Source: an uncultured Bacteroidota bacterium (lineage in GTDB: Bacteria; Bacteroidota; Bacteroidia; B-17B0; Aurantibacillaceae). Taken from it: a stretch of DNA of 38,545 nucleotides. How positions within the stretch are numbered: the stretch's first letter is position 1; every line of letters starts with the position of its first letter. Below, one piece after another: positions 34,086 through 38,545 of this stretch. A model generated the notes under the pieces. That model did no database searches. It was not told the origin of the DNA and worked only from the letters and a program-made list of their open reading frames with translations. A program made the translations under genes and the position numbers. The DNA lies in assembly GCA_903834765.1 (NCBI GenBank), contig CAILKE010000035.1:1-38545 (forward strand), given 5' to 3'.

Positions 34086-34976
34086 ATGTTTTCATTTCAT
34101 AAAAATCATTCTCAATTAGAATGTTTAATTAATAATTATCTTATAGCTCCAAATGAATTAGGAGTAAATTTAGTGTATAATGAAATCTCAAATTATATAG
34201 ATAGTGGCGGAGCAACAAAAATTAATGCTGGATTTATTTCAAACTTAAAAGAACCCTTTAAATCATTATTACAACAAAATTTTAAAAACGTAACAACGGT
34301 TGCAATTGATTTCCCTATTTACTTTAAATCTAAAATAGAAACGAAAAAAACTATCATGGTTTGCGCCATGGATTCTTTTCCGCCAATTCCTAACAGCAGC
34401 TATTGGAATGATAAAAATTTTGACTTCAAAAAAAATATTGGATTTTGGGCACCGTTTAGTTTAATAGATAATTGGCATGCACCAGTTGGTTCAATGAAAA
34501 CAAACATTCCGTTTTTTAGAGTATTGTTAGAAGAGTACAACTTATATATTACTGATGTTTATAAAGTATTTTTTAGACTTGAAAATGATGGACAATTAGT
34601 AAATAGTAATACTATTTCAGATTATACAGAAATAAAAAACCAAGAAGGCACAAACATACATGGCTATTTACTTTCTAATGAAATCCAAATTATAGAACCA
34701 GACGCCATTGTAACCCTTGGAAATTCAGCAAGAAATAAATTACTTCATATTAATTATTTAATTAATAATGTTGAACAGCAATCGAAGGGATGGAGCAATG
34801 AACCGCAAATGTATAAGTGGAAAAACTCTATTCCTATTATTGCAATACCACACATATCGGGTGCTGCAAATGGAGCAAAATCAGCTATTTTAAATAATTC
34901 TAATTATTCAAACATTACAGGTAATTATCAAAATGAAAGACTAGCAAAAATAATTAAACTAAAAATTAATGAATAA
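34086..34976 (+). CDS. Probable uracil-DNA glycosylase-fold protein (right operon)
   Basis: A 296-residue protein. After an N-terminal region of about 88 residues come KKTIMVCAMDSFPPIP (Asp96 at the end of the strand, the position of the catalytic acidic residue in UDG motif I), ITDVYKVFFR (the next strand), PDAIVTLGNSARNKLL and IPIIAIPHISGAANGAK (the C-terminal His loop). The order strand-D-x-x-P, D-V, DxxVTLG, P-HxS resembles the UDG superfamily. The normal asparagine and HPS motif are not exact, so catalysis is uncertain. It begins 2 bases after the small membrane gene, and its end overlaps the DUF481-like gene by 8 bases. It is not closely similar to the left-operon protein, so the two are at most distant relatives. 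Confidence 0.5.
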   Translation: MFSFHKNHSQLECLINNYLIAPNELGVNLVYNEISNYIDSGGATKINAGFISNLKEPFKSLLQQNFKNVTTVAIDFPIYFKSKIETKKTIMVCAMDSFPPIPNSSYWNDKNFDFKKNIGFWAPFSLIDNWHAPVGSMKTNIPFFRVLLEEYNLYITDVYKVFFRLENDGQLVNSNTISDYTEIKNQEGTNIHGYLLSNEIQIIEPDAIVTLGNSARNKLLHINYLINNVEQQSKGWSNEPQMYKWKNSIPIIAIPHISGAANGAKSAILNNSNYSNITGNYQNERLAKIIKLKINE

Positions 34977-35790
34977 GAACGTAATTAATTTAATGGTGAA
35001 GCTTATGCCTTGTTTCTTGCTCTGTATAGGCATAAACACATTCTGTAACGCTCAGGTTTTAAATATAGATCGTGAAAATGAAACTGATACCGTGTTTCAT
35101 AAATTCAGAGCCTTTTGCACGTTTAGTTTTTCGAATCAAAAACAGAGAAAGAATTTAATAGATTTTACAAATACAAACGAAGCAGACTATTTTTTAAAAA
35201 ATAATTATATATTTATTTTTTTAAATCAAACAGATTTAGCGTTTAACGGTCCTATTGTTAATGAGAATAATGGTTTTTTTCAAGTTAGATTTAGAGATAA
35301 TGATAAAAGAAAAGTAAGTCCTGATGTTTTTACTCAATATCAATGGAACGGAATACAAGGTATGGAGTATAGAGCGTTAGCCGGCATAAATGCTAGATTT
35401 AAATGGTTAGAAAAAAGCAAATCAGATTTATATACATGCATTGGCGTTTTTTATGAAAACGAAAAATGGAATCCTTTTTTAGGTTCCTTTGCTTACAAAC
35501 AAGATTCGTTAAGCCTTGTGTATAGAAGTATGTTGCGTTTAAATGTAACAGCAAAGTTTGCCTTAAAATTAGGTAAATCGATTGATTATGTTGGATCGAG
35601 CTATTTACAATTCCCTTTAAATAATAATTTTACAAATCCGAGATGGGTATTTGATTCAAATCTTTATTTTGCAATAAATAAATATTTAAGTTTTAAAATT
35701 CATTTTGATAGCAATTTCGATAACTATCGTCCATTACCAATTGATAATTATTATTATTCGTTAACAACAGGCATACAAATAAAAATCTAG
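34969..35790 (+). CDS. DUF481-like outer-membrane beta-barrel protein (right operon)
   Basis: A 273-residue exported protein with a signal peptide (NLMVKLMPCFLLCIG to FCNAQ). The body is an alternation of polar and aromatic strands (YRALAGINARFKW, SDLYTCIGVFYEN, RSMLRLNVTAKFAL, NLYFAINKYLSFKIHF, YYYSLTTGIQIKI) ending in a Tyr/Ile-rich strand, typical of an outer-membrane barrel and resembling DUF481 (YdiY-like) proteins. The start ATG at 34969 overlaps the stop of the preceding gene by 8 bases, so it is translationally coupled to a DNA-repair-fold protein. That is an odd pairing, and it places an outer-membrane component in an otherwise cytosolic/inner-membrane system. Confidence 0.7.
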   Translation: MNKNVINLMVKLMPCFLLCIGINTFCNAQVLNIDRENETDTVFHKFRAFCTFSFSNQKQRKNLIDFTNTNEADYFLKNNYIFIFLNQTDLAFNGPIVNENNGFFQVRFRDNDKRKVSPDVFTQYQWNGIQGMEYRALAGINARFKWLEKSKSDLYTCIGVFYENEKWNPFLGSFAYKQDSLSLVYRSMLRLNVTAKFALKLGKSIDYVGSSYLQFPLNNNFTNPRWVFDSNLYFAINKYLSFKIHFDSNFDNYRPLPIDNYYYSLTTGIQIKI

Positions 35791-36054
35791 CTATATTTTG
35801 TTGCCAATAGAATTTTAGAATTCTTGATTTTATGCTCTTCGTCTTAATAATATTTTTATTACCCAGTTTCTATTTCCCAACCCACACAACCTAACACGTA
35901 TCATAACAGAATAAGCATATAGGTTTTTATTGAACGTTTGCAATATAAAACTAATACACTTTTACAATTTCCAAAAAATATTAGTCGGTATATTTATATA
36001 CTAATAGACCTTCGTATAAAAAATTAGCTTAATTTAGAAGTAGTTTATTTGTAT

Positions 36055-37329
36055 ATGCGAAAAATTTGTAACGAGCAGTTTGAACATTTGTATTTGCGTG
36101 AATTATCTTCACGTCTACAAAGGCATTTATTAATAGATGTAAAAGACTTTAATGATTGTAAAAATGCCTCTGAAAAATTAAGGAACCAAGGGCTTGTAAT
36201 TTCAGCACATACATTAGCTCGATTTTTTGGAATTTTAAAAAACAACCACAATCAATATACTTCTACACTTAATTTAATGTGCAAATTTATTGGTCTAGAT
36301 TCTTATGCTATTTTTTGTAAGGATATAAAACAAAGAACAGAAAACGCATTATTTAACCCGGTTGATACTTTTAAAACTAGCTCTTTTACATTAATAACAC
36401 TTGAAATTGCTTTAGCCAATAAGGATTGGAAAAGTGTTCAAGATATTGTAAACGATTTTAATATTAACGATCCATTAAAAAACGAATTGGTGATGTTGCT
36501 GGGTAAAAGTGTGAGGCATAACCAAAACAAACAGCTATTATTAAAGAAATTAATTGAAATAGAACAAGGTAGAATTTTGTTTTATGAAAGTTATGTTGAT
36601 GAAGATGATCCTCGTGGTTATTATTCACGCGCCCTAAAAAATTATTATAAGCCACGTTTTCCAAATTACAACAATCAACTCTTTCTTCAGTGTTTTATAA
36701 TGTCAAAAGCAATTTATCTAAATGAGGTTATTGATTTAACTTTATTAAATTCATCTGTTTTAAATTTAGATGTGCCTTTTAAAAAATTACATTTTCATGA
36801 AATTTCACGTTATTTAGAATTGCAAATTTTGCTCGATTTTAAAAAGGGCTTTTTAAAAAATAATTTACTTAATCATTTAGAACAAATTACAGAACTAACT
36901 GCAGGATATGTATATAATGATAAGTATACGTTAGAATTCCTCAATCATGATAGATGCTGGATTGTTGCCCGCAGTTTAAAAGCTTTAGCATTTGCAGGGT
37001 TTTTAAAAGACGCTTTAAAACAAGATAGTTTTAGATTACTTATTGAAGAACTTTATATTGGTTCTTTAAAAAATATTGGAAGCGTTGCTGAATTAATTAT
37101 TCAGTATGTTTTACACGCCATTAACAAGCAAAAAGCACATGATAATGATTATTTTCCTCCCAAACGCATTACTTCATTTTGGGATAACGAAACTAATTCT
37201 AGAATTGCAATTGAAGCAGCAACATCTTTGCTTTATGCAGAAGAAAAAATAAAACCTATCCTTGAAAAAAACGTGTATTCGTTTGCTAAAAAAACAGGCC
37301 ACACGTGGTTGTTCGAACTATTGAGCTAA
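36055..37329 (+). CDS. Putative transcriptional regulator / sensor (paralogue 2)
   Basis: 424 residues from the ATG at 36055; a TTG two codons upstream is less likely. The N-terminal part has DCKNASEKL, ISAHTLARFFGI, STLNLMCKFIG and YAIFCKD, the same order as paralogue 1 at 26791 (DCRKVCELF, SESTLYRLF, TLDILAKFCNY). The C-terminal 320 residues are all-helical and of unknown function. It sits after the right operon with its own 260-base upstream region, which lacks the 14-bp motif but has an inverted pair TATTAGT/ACTAATA at 35979-35985 and 36000-36006. Regulation by this protein is inferred from paralogy and position. Confidence 0.6.
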   Translation: MRKICNEQFEHLYLRELSSRLQRHLLIDVKDFNDCKNASEKLRNQGLVISAHTLARFFGILKNNHNQYTSTLNLMCKFIGLDSYAIFCKDIKQRTENALFNPVDTFKTSSFTLITLEIALANKDWKSVQDIVNDFNINDPLKNELVMLLGKSVRHNQNKQLLLKKLIEIEQGRILFYESYVDEDDPRGYYSRALKNYYKPRFPNYNNQLFLQCFIMSKAIYLNEVIDLTLLNSSVLNLDVPFKKLHFHEISRYLELQILLDFKKGFLKNNLLNHLEQITELTAGYVYNDKYTLEFLNHDRCWIVARSLKALAFAGFLKDALKQDSFRLLIEELYIGSLKNIGSVAELIIQYVLHAINKQKAHDNDYFPPKRITSFWDNETNSRIAIEAATSLLYAEEKIKPILEKNVYSFAKKTGHTWLFELLS

Positions 37330-37440
37330 TAGTTACTAATCCTGATTTCTCATTTTCACCATGGTCAATATAGTATGGCCGCAACTTGTTTTGTATAAAT
37401 AATTTAATTTAGAAATCACCAATACTATTGGTATTAATTT

Positions 37441-37488
37441 AAACTAAAAAAACGCCTGGCTAAATAAAGTCAGGCGTTTTTTTAGTTT
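37441..37488. terminator. Bidirectional intrinsic terminator
   Basis: A perfect 18-bp stem, AAACTAAAAAAACGCCTG (37441-37458) with its inverse at 37471-37488, and a 12-base loop. It ends paralogue 2 from the left and the minus-strand secreted protein from the right. Confidence 0.95.
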
Positions 37489-37496
37489 AAATCTTT

Positions 37497-38545
37497 TTAC
37501 TGTTTAATAACTCTTGTTATAAAATAAGTGCCATTATTTTTAATTCGAACGGAGTAAATTCCTTTAGAAAAATGTTCAAACGAAATGCTTGTGTTTTTAT
37601 TGGAAATTGTTTCTGTTAACACTAATTTACCAATCGCATCAAATATCTCTATGCTTGCATTTTGAATGGAATTTGATTTAAAATCAATTGAAAAATTTCC
37701 AGTCGTTGGATTTGGGAATACAATAAATGAATTATCATTTATTTCATTAATTCCTGTACATAAATCAACACCCACTGTTTGGCTTGCTATAGCAGCACAT
37801 GAATTGGCATCTGTATAATTATAGTCTAATGTAAAAGTACCTACTCCCGAAATAGCAGGGTCAAATGCAGAACCGCTTACACCTATTCCTGAAAAAACAC
37901 CTCCGGCAGGACTTCCTGATAATGCAATTGAACTATTGCTTGCGCAAAGTGGTCCTGATACTGCATCAAAAATTACATTAGGCAAAGCATTAACAGTAAC
38001 GCTTGCTATTTGAATATCAGAACACCCATTTGTTGAACCTGTTACACTATAATTTGTATTTGTTGTTGGCGACACAGAAATACTATTTGTAGTAGCAGTT
38101 GTATTCCAACTATAAGTTGTAGCGCCTGATGCAATTAAAGCTGCTGAATTACCAGAACAAATAGTTGAACTGTTTACCGCAACTGTTGGTGTAGCATTAA
38201 CTGTAACAGTTGTTACTTTAGTGTTTACACAACCATTATTTGTACCCGTTACACTATAATTTGTAGTTGATGTTGGCGACACAGAAATACTATTTGTAGT
38301 AGCAGTTGTATTCCAACTATAAGTTGTAGCGCCTGATGCAATTAAAGCTGCTGAATTGCCTGAACAAATAGTTGAACTGTTTACCGCAACTGTTGGTGTA
38401 GCTTTAACTGTAACAGTTGTTACCTTAGTGTTTACACAACCATTAGTTGTACCCGTTACACTATAATTTGTAGTTGATGTTGGCGACACAGAAATACTAT
38501 TTGTAGTAGCAGTTGTATTCCAACTATAAGTTGTAGCTCCTGATG
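37497..38545 (-). CDS. T9SS-secreted protein with tandem Ig-like repeats (5' end outside the window)
   Basis: The frame is open to the window edge, so only the C-terminal 350 or so residues are seen. Three copies of a 69-residue module recur (SWNTTATTNSISVSPT, NYSVTGTxNGC, VTVxATPTVAVNSSTICSG), followed by a divergent module and a Gly-rich segment (GVFSGIGVSGSAFDPAISG). The end is a T9SS type A sorting domain (FIVFPNPTTGNFSIDF, YFITRVIKQ). It is likely a surface-exposed or released adhesin-like protein. The repeats are nearly identical at DNA level, see the repeat entry. Confidence 0.9.
   Translation of the reverse strand, partial: SGATTYSWNTTATTNSISVSPTSTTNYSVTGTTNGCVNTKVTTVTVKATPTVAVNSSTICSGNSAALIASGATTYSWNTTATTNSISVSPTSTTNYSVTGTNNGCVNTKVTTVTVNATPTVAVNSSTICSGNSAALIASGATTYSWNTTATTNSISVSPTTNTNYSVTGSTNGCSDIQIASVTVNALPNVIFDAVSGPLCASNSSIALSGSPAGGVFSGIGVSGSAFDPAISGVGTFTLDYNYTDANSCAAIASQTVGVDLCTGINEINDNSFIVFPNPTTGNFSIDFKSNSIQNASIEIFDAIGKLVLTETISNKNTSISFEHFSKGIYSVRIKNNGTYFITRVIKQ
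38068..38545 (-). repeat. In-frame 207-bp tandem repeats within the secreted protein gene
   Basis: GGCGACACAGAAATACTATT begins at 38068, 38275 and 38482, a spacing of exactly 207 bases (69 codons), with near-identical text through each unit. The array continues past the window edge, so copy number is unknown. High DNA identity implies recent duplication or gene conversion. Confidence 0.9.

Noticed and set aside
20112-35790. Known Zorya, Qat or BREX defence system
   Set aside because: No ZorA/MotA-like channel, no QueC-like or TatD-like proteins, no PglZ or methylase; similarity is limited to KAP-type or OmpA-type domains.
20112-37329. Integrative element or prophage with integrase and attachment sites
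   Set aside because: I see no integrase, relaxase, structural phage gene, tRNA or flanking direct repeats at the island borders, so the mode of acquisition stays open.
38068-38545. Possible CRISPR-like array
   Set aside because: The repeats are 207 bp, in frame and coding for Ig-like modules of a secreted protein.

Overview
The window looks like a chromosomal stretch from a low-G+C member of the Bacteroidota. Evidence: several TAnnTTTG-type -7 promoter elements, two secreted proteins with type IX secretion (T9SS) C-terminal sorting domains, a hemC-hemD fusion, and a giant propeller/Y_Y_Y/SpoIIE sensor phosphatase typical of that phylum. I cannot place it to genus.

Layout. 1-448 is an AT-rich gene-free stretch. 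449-5879 holds housekeeping genes (rpiB, a PiT phosphate transporter, a small P-loop kinase, glutaryl-CoA dehydrogenase) plus an O-antigen-ligase-like gene on the minus strand that is split by one in-frame TAG. 6084-7055 is a lipoprotein on the minus strand. 7202-11954 is a haem biosynthesis cluster (hemA, fused hemCD, a membrane protein, hemB). 11959-20045 runs on the minus strand: a SpoIIE-type sensor phosphatase, a T9SS-secreted protein and a sodium/solute symporter.

20112-37329 is an accessory island and the main interest. It holds two multi-gene operons transcribed away from a shared centre, built from parallel parts. The left operon (minus strand, 26394 to 20112) encodes a small adaptor-like protein, a 40-residue basic protein, a second small adaptor, a C-terminally membrane-anchored protein, a hemopexin-repeat/TerD-like fusion, a KAP-type P-loop NTPase, a coiled-coil protein, a two-helix membrane protein and a protein of probable uracil-DNA-glycosylase (UDG) fold. 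The right operon (plus strand, 28390 to 35790) encodes a third adaptor paralogue, a 51-residue basic protein, a TerB-like protein, an inner-membrane OmpA-domain protein, a DUF4230 protein, a second KAP NTPase, three small proteins (two of them membrane proteins), a second probable UDG-fold protein and a DUF481-like outer-membrane protein. Two paralogous putative regulators flank the right operon. A 14-bp motif, TTAGTTCAAGTATT, occurs upstream of the left operon, upstream of the first regulator and, inverted, upstream of the right operon, which suggests one regulon.

My reading is that the island encodes a paired, envelope-anchored stress or biological-conflict system that combines two NTPases, Ter-family sensor domains and two possible DNA-acting enzymes. 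The individual families are recognisable to different degrees. The function of the assembly is inference.

The window ends inside a repeat-rich T9SS-secreted protein on the minus strand (37497 to beyond 38545).
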